A stretch of 64,000 bases of DNA from Acanthopleura granulata (Eukaryota > Mollusca > Polyplacophora > Chitonida > Chitonidae). Of this stretch, positions 21,901 through 33,658 are shown piece by piece. The position numbers were made by a program, and so were the translations under genes. The notes beneath the pieces were generated by a model. The model searched no databases. It was given only the letters and a program-made list of their open reading frames with translations, and was not told where the DNA came from. The stretch lies in the NCBI GenBank assembly GCA_016165875.1, contig JABBOT010000005.1, positions 21,412,520-21,476,519 of the forward strand. The letters run 5' to 3'. Every line of letters starts with the position of its first letter. Position 1 is the first letter of the stretch.

Positions 21901-24900
21901 ACCAATAATTTGAGAAACTGTGCATTTCAGTGTCTGAATGTATTGACAATAATTTACACATCAGACATAAAAGCACTGTTCATATATAGTAGCCATTGAG
22001 CATACATACATCACAAATCCTGGATTGAGGTTTCATAACATAAATTAAGTTTTCAATATATACAAAATATACAGAGTTTACTGATTTGTACAAACTGATT
22101 TTCTAAAGAGAAGCTGCCTAGAAAATGCCCTGTACATATATGTATGCATGTCTTATCACATAGAACATGCAGTACCTCACACACAATGTACATGTATGAA
22201 TTAGTACATGCATACGAAAGGCGGTACTGACTGAACCCAACAGCACAGGATAATAACCTTTATTCTGACTGATAGCAGGTCATTTGGCTGACTACACTAG
22301 CTGCCAAGATGACTATAGATATATACTTGACCTGTCACTCTATTATCGCCTCAGCTGATCGAACGATATTCATCATGTTTGTACTGAAATATCATTTTAA
22401 CCCTTAAAATAGGCTATATAGAAACTGTGTCCTATATGGCACACCACTTAAGGGTGGAAACAAATGTTTTTTTTACAGAAGGCTTGTTGGTGTAAATGTC
22501 CATGTACACTGCTTATAAGTATAATGCTTTAGACTTATAAATGCATGTATCTATACTGATACCATACATGTGTGTACCACTGTAATAAATATGTCATGAT
22601 TATGAAGTGGTTAATATTAAACACTAAAACAAGTGACACAAAGTTATACCTTATGTACTATAAAGATGACACTAACATCATGTATTGTTATTTAAGACTT
22701 TAAGTTACATATATACATGTACAACAAAATTGAATGGTGGAGTGATATTTTTCATTGTACATATTTTCTGTTTGAAAAACGTTTTATTTTTCTGAAACAG
22801 ATTGTGCATTGTACATATTTTGCCTCTGAAAAAAAGTCAAACAGTGGACACCTTGGTCAACACTTGACAGGACCCTGGAACTACAGTACTCTAGACATAA
22901 CCTGATAACTCCAACCCAACTCCTGTGCCCCTGCGCAATATACATCACAGGCCCATACTGCACAGTATGATGTTTGATAATTTGTGAAGGCCAGCCACAC
23001 TAAATGTCATCAAGATAATGTGGTGGAAACCTTGATGAATTCTATTATCAAAGAAAGTGAATTGTCTTCCATATACACACTTATATTAAACAGCCCTGGT
23101 GATTCTGTACATGAAGCTGTGATATGGAACAGCTTTTTAGCCACTAAATTGCCCTTTTCTTTAGCCAGGGATACCGGAGTCGGTCTGCAAATGTAGATTT
23201 GCCCGCTTCAGTTGATTTCATGAGCATGTTTGATATCAAAATGCAACTATTCAGAGTATACTGGATATCAAGGGTTCGTTGATTTGCCTTGATTAAAAGA
23301 CGGGTTGTAGATCAGCAGCCCTACCAGCGCTTCAACTGCCTGTATATAACACACTACCGTATGAGCATCTAAGCCTTCCATCTGGTCGATAAAGCTTTGC
23401 CGTTTATATCTACCTATTGATCCCTATCTGTTTGCTTTGCTTGCCGCACTGTTTATATTTATCTAGGCACATGCCTGTAATGTTTACCTCTTAAATAATT
23501 TATACCAACATTACACACTGCCAGCTGACGATTATAAAACATAAACAAATATAAGCGTATTTACCTGCTCTATAATTTTATTACGGTATTATCCTACCTA
23601 CCCGAGTGCCAGTATCCTAGTGACCTGCGCCTTCGGTCAGGGGTGAAAATGTCCCCCGGTCTTCGGGCTGCCATTGTCCTTCTATCCGCCTACTCCGAGT
23701 AGCTTTGACCGGGCGGGTTACAACATCGGATCGGCCGCTTTGCCCTGCATCGTCATCATTCCACGGCACTGCATCCCTGGAGGTTTCAAAATGCGATTTC
23801 TTTGGATTTCAACCACAGCCCCTTGCTAATCCAACATGTGCTCACAGACCTTAACTCCTGCATGTATAATCAAACATACGCCAAGGCCATCGCCTTAAGC
23901 CTGCCTTGCTGTCGCCATCGTTATTTTCAGGCGCCGCAGATAACATAAACTCGATCTTGCATGGAACATCAATCTTGCATACGTGCAGCTCGATCTTGGC
24001 ACCTCGCCGCTCGCGCCGCCGTCCGCGACGTTGCATTATAATTTTTGCCAATGTATCATGTGATTTGACCACGTGATGTCAACAGCAATGCAGCATGCCG
24101 GAGCAGTGTTGGACGATCTTTGGCAGAATGGATAATGTTGACGATTTAAGCACAGTATACGATACCATAGCCTAGGCTATGAAGCTCGTGGGCTTCAAGG
24201 GATCCATTATGTATATATCTGAAGAGCTTACATCGTTTTATTCGCGGACAACTCTTGTACCAGACATAAAATCCCATGTACATTCCCTTTCAAGCCCCAT
24301 CGCCATTCTACCTGGCTGCGTCTTCATGACAAAAACTTTAATTGAACCGAGCTCGTCTTTTCTCTCTGTGAGTTTCCTGCACTCCTTGCTGTGACACAAA
24401 AGAAATATTCTTGTGTGCCACATTGTATGTGTATACGCATCCAACGAACAGACCAAATACAATCTACGTACCAGTACACTTGTAATTGTTGGCGACTTGG
24501 ATAGATATTTCTCCTTTCGTTGTATAGGCCTTTAATACTGTTTAATTACGAGGAGAAGCCCCGTCGATCTGTATGTATTAGATTTACAGCGAGGAGCCGT
24601 TCACACGAACAGTATTGAACGTTTCCTTTCATCAAACTATGTCAACCATAACAAGCCACTCACTGGACAAACCCGTTCTGAAAAATCACGCAACCAAAAT
24701 CTATATAGCACTATGACAATTACGCATGTCAAGTCTAAGAAAAGAGACTTGTTTTCAAAAACTTCAAGGCCTATAACCATTTTGCCCAACAAACGTTGTG
24801 GTTGTCCCAATACGTACATATAACGTATAATGCACATGAATGCTGTTGGTATATACGTTTGTGGAAATTTCTTTCCGTAACTTTCACAACGTTGATGAAA

Positions 24901-24912
24901 AGTGAGCCACTA
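21901..24912. other. no gene seen; CpG-richer island near 23.6-24.1 kb
   Basis: Most of this is AT-rich unique sequence. From about 23580 to 24060 the base composition shifts to GC- and CpG-rich, with small hairpins such as GACC...CTTCGGTC and CCCGGTCTTCGGG. It could be a promoter region or a transposon relic. A short candidate start at 24128 (MDNVDDLST, then a weak GTATAC donor) is too weak to call a gene. Confidence 0.3.
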
Positions 24913-25008
24913 TCATTTATTTGACTGGCAATTCACAACGCATTCAAGAGTGTTCCACTTATATATGGAAAATAACTATACAGGTGTCGCGGTAGAGGAA
25001 ACCAGGCA
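24913..25008 (-). mobile_element. very old SINE family A fragment, reversed
   Basis: The order ATTTATTTGACTGGCAATTC, CATTCAAGAGTGTTCCACTT and GAGGAAACCAGGCATG matches tail and body with heavy divergence. Confidence 0.45.
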
Positions 25009-25889
25009 TGTATACGATGTTTAGGCAAAAGACAACAATGAGAAGATTATGTTACAATGTGGTCTATTATATGTACGTATATGTTATTTTTAAAGCCTTT
25101 GCGAACACGCCAAAGGTAGAAACAAATTACGTTCTAATTTGGGATGGGATCCGACCATGTTATTGGAAGCCTTTTTGCTCCCGCAAGTTGCACTTACGCA
25201 GAATATGTTTGGATTTGGGTTATGATATGACAATGCTACTGAAAGCATTTTCGCATTACTTTCATGCAGGCCCTGCAATCCTGGAGCCGCCTTTGGCCGA
25301 TAGTATAGGTTCCGTGATCAGAAGTGCATGCGCTTCTTTCCTTAAGTTGGGGTTGAGAAATCTTGAAAAGTCCCTGAAATGAAAATTTAAATACAACACC
25401 GTGGAAAACGTTGAAAAATCTAAGCAGTCCATGATAAGTATATTTGAACAGTTCTTGTCAGTGTATTTCTCAGATATTGTTCTTTCTTTCGGTATCTATA
25501 CCTATAATATAAAACACATGTAACATACATGTCTTCTATAATTTAGATTATAAAAGAGAAATGCATGACGGAATTGTAAGTCTCATGGGTTTGTAGCTGT
25601 TTGTTCTGAATTAATGTAATTGAGACCTAAATGTATGTCTTGAAAAATCCAGTTCATTAGCTCCCGAAGACCTTGAATGAATTTTGGGATAGGGAAAGGA
25701 GGTTATTTTTATACCAATGTACCCATGGGCCAAATCGGAAACAAATTCAAAATGCTTTAGACAAGATACAATAATACCGTGCAATGCACTTAAAACTCCG
25801 CGGTTTTAAGCACATGTACAATGTAACGGATAGATACAAATTCCAAGAGATACTATGTATAAAACCAGCCCTTAATTGACTGTAACGAG

Positions 25890-26445
25890 CCTGAAAAGGT
25901 CAAAGTCATCAAAAATCAATTGATTTCTTAATCAGATTGGAGTGTAGTTGTGGTATAAGTTTGGTGAACTTGGGACAAGGCCAAGGTCGCTGAAAATTAA
26001 TTGAGTTCTCCCTCATGCCAAAGTGTGAATGTGGTGTAAGTTCGGTAAACTTGGGCTAAGCCGTTCTAGAGACAGAACGTTTACAAGCCTTTTATGAAAT
26101 TCAACTTAAATGACCCAAATGACCTTGAAGAAATAGGTCAGGGTCGCTGAAAAGAACAGAGTTTTCTCTCATGCCAAGGTGTAAGTGTTGTGTAAGTTTG
26201 GTGAATTTTGGCTAAACCCTTCTAGAGACAGATTGATTAGAAACCTTTTACAAAATGTTAGTTAACTGACCCCAATGACATTGAAGAAAAGGGTCAAGGT
26301 CGCTGAAGGTGAATAGATTTCTTCCTCATGCCAAAGTGTATGTGTGGTGAAAATTTAGCTAACGTTGACTCAACAGTTCTAGAGATAGAGTGTTTAGAAA
26401 GATAGAGGGACGGACGGACGGACGGACGGACAGACGCCTCCCGCT
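25890..26445. repeat. tandem array of about 156-bp units ending in a GGAC microsatellite
   Basis: The word GGTCGCTGAA recurs at about 25985, 26142 and 26298. Each is followed by CTCATGCCAAAGTGT, GTGGTGTAAGTTTGGT and TTCTAGAGACAGA blocks. The array closes with (GGAC)n near 26408-26431 and CAGACGCCTCCCGCTATGAC. An earlier, shortened unit starts near 25899. Related diverged words with GGACGG or CAGACGAACTG continue to about 27380. Confidence 0.8.
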
Positions 26446-26812
26446 ATGACAATAGCCCTTGGCCACAACACTGAGCGTAGCGAAAAAGGAAGCCAAATCT
26501 CAGAAGGATAACTGACAGACGAACTGTTGGGAGAAGGCAGAAATTAAAACTGAGCTATCCCATGTAATGTTTAGGCCATGCCAAAGTATCTCCAGGCCAA
26601 ACTTGGGCCAAGATGTCTTGCAGAAAACACATGATGGAAGGACGAAGGGGTAAACTAACGAACCAATGATCTGGCTCAGGCGTGCAAAAGACATGTAACT
26701 GTCGGCCAAATTTGTGACCAATCTAAAACGTTAAGCCAATATGTAATGCGGGAACGGAGCGACAGATGAACAATTGGGCGCTGACAGGCATTAGGTTTCG
26801 CATGTATTTGTG

Positions 26813-27020
26813 TAATGTATGTATGTATGTATGCTTGGGTTTTACGTCGCACTCAACAACTTTTCCTTCATATGACAACGAAGCGTCCTTAGAATGTAGA
26901 TATAATGTGTCTCCTTGTGGTAGAGCTAGTTCATGCCGCCCAAGTGCTGCCGCCTCTGGAACGTCATGCCGAAGGCACCAGACATGATATCCCACCCAGT
27001 CACATTATACTGACACCGGG
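26813..27020 (-). mobile_element. SINE family B, truncated, reversed
   Basis: It begins with a GTAT microsatellite tail, then GGGTTTTACGTCGCACTCAA and a body through GTCATGCCGAAGGCACCAGA to CCACCCAGTCACATTATACT. It shares these blocks with the longer copy at 51081. The head is missing. Confidence 0.72.
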
Positions 27021-28085
27021 CCATCTCGGCGGTCAGTGGTTTCGTACGTAAAATTTTGAAACAAATAAAAAAAATACAGCCAATATGTATAATGCCGAAA
27101 CCAAATGCTGGGCGAATGAATAGGCAGACGAACTGTCGAGCGCGACGAGATATGAAATAAAATTAATTAAGGCTTCAAACAGCCCTAAGTCAAGATATCC
27201 TGCAGACGTGCTGGACACACCAACTGACAGATGAGCAAGCCAACAAGCAAAAATCAACCCCAAACAAGATTTCATGCCAGGGTACCAGCATTCCAAATTT
27301 AAGAGCAAGCCCCCAAATATGATTCATTTATGAAAACGTGCGGAATCCAAACAGCGGACGGATGGACGGCCGGACAAGCTGCTATATAGGCTACTATATG
27401 TATATGTATACGACCCTGTACAAGCATAATACAAAAGGTAAAGGGGTGGGGATGGTTATAACGACACAGTTAAAGCGTGGGAGGGAGTTAGTGTAGGTGG
27501 AAGTTCTCATATTTGTAATAGGCCTTTAATTTTCTAATTGCTTTTGTGTATTGCACAGAAAAAAAGGTGCCTTTACGTTAATAAGCTTATCGAATTTTTT
27601 CCGATTTGTAGGGATTGGCTTTGCTTATATGCACAAACGGCATCGTTAATGCCTTGCGGGTTTTTGAACACAATGCAATATGATCGATCTACGCACAGGG
27701 ATTGTTTAATGTACTAAACGGTTTTGTTCGGGACCGTTAGGCATATACACATTCATGTTATATCGATGTATATTTTACATAGATGTCAGTATAATACACT
27801 TGTTTAGGCGCAGATTAGATTACCGTTGTTACCTGTAATGAGTTAAGATAGCGTTGCCTCGGTTTAGTTTGTGGCATTTCTGCGTTGTTTACAGACCACT
27901 GGTGTTGCTCTCCCGCTTCACATGCTAACTGATCCTAAAAACTTCGGTGTATAACCCCACGGGGGTTCGATTTTCTACACTTCGTGAAAAGACCAAGGCG
28001 TTTACAAACGTAGCCTGGGCGGTAATTTGACACCACGACGCACTTGTATATAACGCATAAACTCCAACGGCAGTGTAAAGTTTAT
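27021..28085. other. no gene seen
   Basis: Diverged continuation of the GGAC-type repeat to about 27380, then unique sequence. No exon-like segment stands out. Confidence 0.35.
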
Positions 28086-28235
28086 GTCGGTATATAATGA
28101 GCAGGTGCCATAAATGGATATACAAGTTATTAACTCAAGTCAATGACCGCAAATAGGGAGCTATAGAGATATACATCTACAATTATAAAGAGTAGATTTG
28201 TTTTGCGGAACTCAGCTGTTCCATTTGCCAAAACA
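28086..28235. repeat. 150-bp dispersed duplicate, copy 1
   Basis: It runs from GTCGGTATATAATGAGCAGG to TTCCATTTGCCAAAAC and matches 30401-30549 in the same orientation at roughly 90% by eye. Confidence 0.88.
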
Positions 28236-28314
28236 CACTTATCGCTAAGTGTATTAACCAAACTGTTTGTCACACCGAAGCCGGAATACGTGATTTTTGC
28301 TTTCAGGTTCCGCT

Positions 28315-28320
28315 ATGTAG
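28315..28320 (+). promoter_or_regulatory. minimal ATG-stop upstream ORF
   Basis: In the presumed 5' leader of the 219-residue gene an ATG is followed at once by TAG. A second mini-ORF (ATG CGA TGA, 28368-28376) overlaps the first of the two tandem ATGs of the main frame. Start-stop elements are known to stall ribosomes and to lower or tune downstream translation. Whether this leader is transcribed is inferred from a good acceptor (TTTTTGCTTTCAG) ending at 28306. Confidence 0.4.
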
Positions 28321-28372
28321 CACACGTAGTGTAGAACGTCTTCAAACTACATCGTGACCACCAGGATATGCG

Positions 28373-31300
28373 ATGATGGCGAGCAGAAAACAGGTAAGAT
28401 ACTCTGTAACACTTGTATGCATTTTATCTTTTATATACAGCTTTTTATAAACGGACCCATTGTAAAAACGATTTCAATGGACAGAGATTGATCGTCAGAA
28501 CATCGAGACTAATAGCCTAAATGCATACGGCCAATATTTTTCGGAAATTCTTGCCCGTGTTTCTTTTTTTCTTTTTCATGTTGTCTTTAAGTATTGCACA
28601 GAACCAACCACATCTAGCATAAAGATCCTTTAGCAGAATAGACGCTATTATACATTATCCAAAATGAAAGACTTTTCTATATACATAAATGCAAGGGGTC
28701 TAGTTAGAACAATCTACATTAGCGAGTGCTAGGCTGTTACAGTAGTTGTGAAACATTTCCTTTTTGTTTTTCATTATCAATGTTTTTTTGTCATATCCAT
28801 GTGCAATAATTTGCACCGATGTTGTCTTAGTAAAAATACTAGTATATCTAAGGGGTCTGAAATACAGAGTTCTTCAGACAAAACGATCCCTATACCGGTA
28901 CTTTCGTCAGTAAATAAACTCTCCACTCACATAAACTGAGTCTATATCAAAAAACAATTTGAACACTTAAGAGACTTATAAAAGATTATGTTAATTCTAG
29001 TGTAGGTTATGATAGGACCATGCCAGGTAAAATCTTTTTACTTTGCTTTCATTAAGATTCTATAAAACTCAGAAAATAAACCTTTCAGCGATCAAGGACG
29101 TCTAATAAATTGCTTAATTCTGCTTAAGCCAGATGGACGTGTAATTTGCTACTTTTTGAGCATTAAATGAACGGTTGTAAAACCCTAATTGGGCCACCTT
29201 GAGAAGACGATTTCACCTGGTAACGCGTGACCATTTGCCAGCTATCGAACTGTTGTACCTGCTGTGGTTTTACTATACATGCTGTGGTGTTTTATACTTG
29301 GTTGTGTGATCGCAAAGGAGCCTCTTCTCTTGCGGAGAACACAAAAGACGATGTCAGTGCCATTCGCAGCATCATTTTCTCTATACGAATTTCCCGTCTT
29401 TTTGTACTGAACATTTGAAAATAATAATAATGAAGACTCAAGGCATCACCTTGAGTTTTCATTATTATTATTATAATTGGGAACCCACGTATAAGGATGA
29501 GTCTCAATCAGTATTTTACTTAATAGTCAATTTCTACAGAGTTATCTCAAAATGATGAGAAAAACTTTGGAAAGTATGGTCTGAAAAGCCAACCTAACAA
29601 AATAATTGCTTTAGTGTAGTCTTTTGATTAGATAAATGAAGAAAAAATAACTTTAAGGAACTTCTGAACACAAAATATCATCCATTATTGTCCATTTCCT
29701 TACACCTTCACATATCATCTTCCACGACGTCGTGTGTTGGTCAAATCCTCTATCTAATAAGGCTAATCTCACACTCACACGGAATTGTACTGCTGTGAGA
29801 ACTATTACGTTAGGCTGTTAATGGTTTGAACCATGTAGCGGATGAGAAATTATACAAATGCATGTATGTTATAATCTATTGCGTTGTGTTCTTGTTTCGT
29901 TTAGGGACCTGGTTTCTCTGGCTTGACTCCCTTTACCCGGTCACATCCGAAAATGATCGAAATGTTGCGAAGACGCCAAGGTACAAAAGGCATTAATGCC
30001 AACATCTCGTAATAATGGATGTTATCAGTATATATATATATATGTGTGTGTGTTTTGGGGCTGTCTGCTTTTCTGAAGACAAGGATTTTCCATGGGTTAA
30101 AGAAAAACATAAAGCTTGATCTTGAATCAAAGACCTTAATCGAACTACGGAGAAACCAGAAATATTTACACCCAAAAATAACATATCGTATTTAGTGTAT
30201 GTTTGCTAAATTACAGTCTTTCAGCCAACATTAATGAATTAGGTAAGTGCAATACAGACTGTAGGTCATCGTGGAGCCTCTTACAAATCCAGTTCAAGTA
30301 AAGCTCCGAATGGCTTCCTCTCTAGTCGAAAGATCTACTAGCAACCTGTTGATGTCTTCCCCTGCCCAGTTTTCTTCGACATAATGCTGGTCGCCATCAG
30401 GTCGGTATACAATGAGCAGGTGCCATAAATGCATATACAAGTTATAAACTCGAGTCAATGACCACATATAAGGAGCCATAGAGATATACATCTACAAATA
30501 TATAGAGTTGATTTGTTTTGCGGAACTCAACTGTTCCATTTGCCAAAACCTGGGGTTTTCTCCTTGGGGCTGCCCAGTATTCTTCCACATAATGCTGGCC
30601 GCCATCGAGTAAGTGAAATATCCTTGCATGTGGCGCAAGAAAACAATCAAATAAATAAGTAAATAAAACTTTCCAACCTGGTTCCAACTCATAGTTTTGA
30701 GTAGAAATTAGAACTGGGGTCGCATTCGCGAAATCCTGGGACCGGCCTGGTACAAAGTTGTCACAACGCTACGTCAAGAGCATTCCACATGGTTACGCAT
30801 CTTTTCACTATAAGGTACCGTGGACATGATGCTTGGAGATTCCCCCCCCCCCCCCGCAGCCTGTTTTAAGAAGCAGTCGCAAACTCCACGTGGCGTAACT
30901 TCCATGACAACATACCGTGAAGACATGTCATCATGTTAATGCACTGGAGGCAGTTTTGAGACAGCTTTGAAAGGCGGGTGGCTAAGCAGTTGTACCTCAC
31001 GTAACTACCATGACAACGAGCACTTTAATCGTAATTAACGATAAGAGAGTTTCCTGAATCTTGAGTCCCTTGAGGGAAATAACATTTATTAGTTACATAA
31101 GATCGCATCTCTTACACAAATATGGCGTAAAACACCAGTCAAATAAATTAAATCAAATAAATCTCTTACACGCCATCGTTAATGTATATGGCAGAAGACA
31201 TGGCAGAGACACAGAGCGGCCCGTGCCTCTTACTGACATATTTACATGGTTATAATTGAGCAGAAGCAAAACTGACGAGCTCACGATTTCACGATCCGGG

Positions 31301-31703
31301 AAAGCAGATGAAAGCCCTTTAAATACTGTCCCAGGAAATCGTTCGTTTTTTTTTTTTTTATATCAATTTTTGGAACATTGGAATTTCTATGGTATTGTTG
31401 GGAGCAATCGCCATGGGTATGAATGACGTCACATCCATCACGTTTGGTTGAAATAGTTCACTTGAAGACCCGTGCGGTACATGCATTCATTGCTCTATAT
31501 GTATACTAATAATGTGAATTTGAATTAATTTATTTAGATTTGGAGTCTAGCAACCATATCAAGTGTCGTGAACCTGAAGTGACGCCACCAGTAACAATGT
31601 TTGGTCAGATACTATCACCTTAGATTAGAATCCATTGTTTCAATTGCGTTCTATTTTCTATTCTAAAAAAAACTATTTACCTAAGTCTAAAACCTATTTC
31701 CCT

Positions 31704-31734
<31 letters not shown>

Positions 31735-32686
31735 GGCCTCAAACATATTTCTGGCCTTATATATGTATGCCGCGTTTATGATGTACTCAACAGACACGGC
31801 GGACATAAGGCGGGCATATTTCCAGCTACATTCCACTGTGCAGGAGGCGTCAGAACGAAAGATCTATCGACAGAGACGAGCGTTCAGCGCCGCTGAGGTC
31901 GACAGGAAGCCGTCAATGACGCAACAGCGTCGTGAGGTCAGCTCCGCCAGAGCCCGTGTCTCGGGGAGACGTCACGAGAGAAGTAACGACACCGTGACAG
32001 AGTATGACGCTTTGACCAGAACGTTTGTTCCGCTTCCCAAATTGCACGGACAGCCTTCTCCAACGTGGAAATACGAGAGGAGAAACATCCGAGAATGGCA
32101 AAACGAAGTTACCAAGTAAGGATATGGTCATGATTTATTCAGAGGGCCCTCCCACCATAAAACTGGCCGCAGTCTTATAAGTGAAATACTCTTGAGTACG
32201 GCGTAAAAAAAATCAATCAAATAAATAAATAAATACAGTTTGTTGGGTTGGAGTCGAATAACATTAGGCTAGATTCCTTTAGGCAATCATATTGTACAAA
32301 TGAAAATAAAACACCTTATAGAAAACATGATTAAATATTAACAGGCATGCATACACCGAAAAATTCTTAAAGGATAATCTTATATAGGCATTTAACTTTA
32401 AAACATTACAATTGCATGATCATTTTACATTATTTGCCTCAATAGGGTTGTTCCCAAGAGGCCTAGGTATTCCCTCAAGGCTCATATAGTGACGACAGGA
32501 AGGCCACCAGAGAGCGCCCCGGTCAGACAAGTTCTGGGTAATCCTACTCTCTTTTACCGTGTGGACAGACAGAACAGCAAAGGCAAGGAGTACGTCATCT
32601 ATCCGGACTGGGTCTCCGAGGGACATACGCGCTGCCAAGGACGACTAAGTAACGCTCGACTAACTGTACAGTTAGCTTGGGGGTAG
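28373..32686 (+). CDS. basic 219-residue protein of unknown family, four coding exons
   Basis: Exons are 28373-28393, 29905-29980, 31794-32115 and 32446-32686. Donors are GTAAGA, GTACAA and GTAAGG. Acceptors TTTCGTTTAG, TACTCAACAG and GCCTCAATAG leave phases 0, 1 and 2, and the frame runs through to TAG without conflict. The protein begins MMASRKQGPGFSGLTPFTR, has a strongly basic centre (ASERKIYRQRRAFSAAEVDR and RARVSGRRHERS), a Trp/Pro segment (PSPTWKYERRNIREWQNEV) and a C-terminal half with YVIYPDWVSEGHTR, ending QLAWG. There is no signal peptide, membrane segment or catalytic motif. The high Arg content suggests nucleic-acid, microtubule or centrosome association, but that is a guess. A 5' UTR acceptor at 28306 implies an upstream leader exon. 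Confidence 0.72.
29108..29290 (+). repeat. dispersed repeat family R, copy 1 (+)
   Basis: It contains TTAATTCTGCTTAAGCC, TTGCTACTTTTTGAGCATTA, GAACGGTTGTAAAACCCTAA, then GGTAACGCGTGACCATTTGC. The same order of blocks occurs at 43112 and 43993 and, reversed, at 39185, 39935 and 45625. Located in intron 1 of the 219-residue gene. Confidence 0.7.
29419..29473. repeat. near-perfect inverted repeat, hairpin-forming
   Basis: Two 24-base arms (AATAATAATAATGAAGACTC + AAGG, and its reverse complement with one difference that would be a G-U pair in RNA) surround a 5-base loop CATCA. Intronic. It could be a foldback element or a small-RNA hairpin; the A/T repeat outer half argues for the former. Confidence 0.7.
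30267..30400 (+). mobile_element. SINE family A, decayed
   Basis: Fragments of the B-box region (AATCCAGTTCAAGT), body (ATGGCTTCCTCTCTAGTCG) and ATAATGCTGGTCGCCATC are in order. The tail has been replaced by the 150-bp duplicate at 30401. Confidence 0.6.
30401..30549. repeat. 150-bp dispersed duplicate, copy 2
   Basis: Matches 28086-28235. It sits exactly between two SINE fragments in intron 2 of the 219-residue gene, and its end at TTTGCCAAAACC merges into a SINE body. Confidence 0.88.
30550..30664 (+). mobile_element. SINE family A, 5'-truncated
   Basis: The body begins at TGGGGTTTTCTCCTTGGGGC and the tail ends AACAATCAAATAAATAAGTA. It may be the continuation of the decayed copy at 30267, split by the 150-bp duplicate. 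Confidence 0.72.
31123..31162 (+). mobile_element. SINE family A tail fragment
   Basis: Only TGGCGTAAAACACCAGTCAA and the A/T-rich end are present. Confidence 0.6.
32141..32236 (+). mobile_element. SINE family A, 3' third only
   Basis: It starts in CCCTCCCACCATAAAACTGG and ends in AATCAAATAAATAAATAAAT. It is inserted just 25 bp after the donor of exon 3 of the 219-residue gene. Confidence 0.8.
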
Positions 32687-33652
32687 AGTCATTCCTACCC
32701 GCCGCATAGCAGTGCATATACACAGGCTACGTTCCGCAGCTCAGATCGGCTGATCGAATGTTCTCGTTCGAAGTGCCCGCCCAGTTGACGACAGCCGTAA
32801 TTGTCCGATGGTGGCGGCTTTTATTAAATAGTTGTCGCCGTTGAGCCAATCACATATGTCTGTAGAAAAGTGATTTAACATTGTGCTCTTGGAATCTTCA
32901 GCGGTGAGTTTTCAGCGCAGCTTGTTGCAGGAGTTCGGTATAGTCAAGGGACGTATATTGGATCCACTGTTATGCAGAATAAGTCATTCCCTAGCTGTGA
33001 TCAAGGATTATTTGGTGATCCCCGGTACCCCGGTGTCTCTATGCCAGGGGTCTGTTCCTCCAAAGCACGCGTACAGCTCTAAATTTGTGAGAGTTAAACG
33101 CATGCAAAAGTTACGAACATTTAAGAGTTTAGTGAGTATCAGACTTAGGTACTTGTGAGAGTCACGAGCATGTGACAGTTACGAGCATGGGAGATTTACG
33201 TGCTTGTAAGAGTTAAGAGAGTGTAAGCGTGTCGTGCGTATAACTACAATGGCATGGCAGTCAAGCTTTATCGTTATAAGATTGTCATGGTACGTAAAAG
33301 TAGGGTTTCCCGGTATTCTAAAGAGGGGAACAAATCTTCAAATCTCCATGTAACAGCACTGCCCCCTACCCGTTTGAGTATCACTGTCAACTATAATTAT
33401 TTACAATGACTGTCAACGTTATTGAATTCTCCAGTATTGTTGTGCATGTACAAGTTGCAATATTTGTCTCCCTTTTCAGGAGGCCCCGAGAACCCCATTC
33501 TTGTGTGCGCTTAACCCAACGTTCAGCTTCTCTGAAAATATACCGTATCCATTGACTTTATGACTTAAAGGGAAGATGTGTGACAAGAACTGAGTTGCGT
33601 CTGTAAAATATAAAAACACAAATAAATTAAATACATAAAAATAACTTCCTCA
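32687..33652. other. spacer between the 219-residue gene and the first DUF829 gene
   Basis: No solid gene. A possible exon (33480-33563, after TCCCTTTTCAG, reading EAPRTPFLCALNPTFSF and a TGA at the end) has a good acceptor, but I find no partner exon. It could be an alternative 3' exon of the upstream gene. Confidence 0.25.
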
Positions 33653-33658
33653 TTTATT
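33653..33658 (-). terminator. poly(A) signal overlapping the stop codon
   Basis: On the - strand the last bases read TTG TAA TAA ATG, so AATAAA uses two bases of the TAA stop at 33659-33657. If used, the 3' UTR would be only about 10-30 bases. Confidence 0.5.

Noticed and set aside
24128..24178. Possible first exon of a gene (MDNVDDLST then GT)
   Set aside because: The donor is weak (GTATAC) and no second exon could be joined.
25008..25382. 124-codon + strand frame
   Set aside because: No recognisable domain, irregular composition, an opposing open frame and no splice sites; it follows an old SINE fragment.
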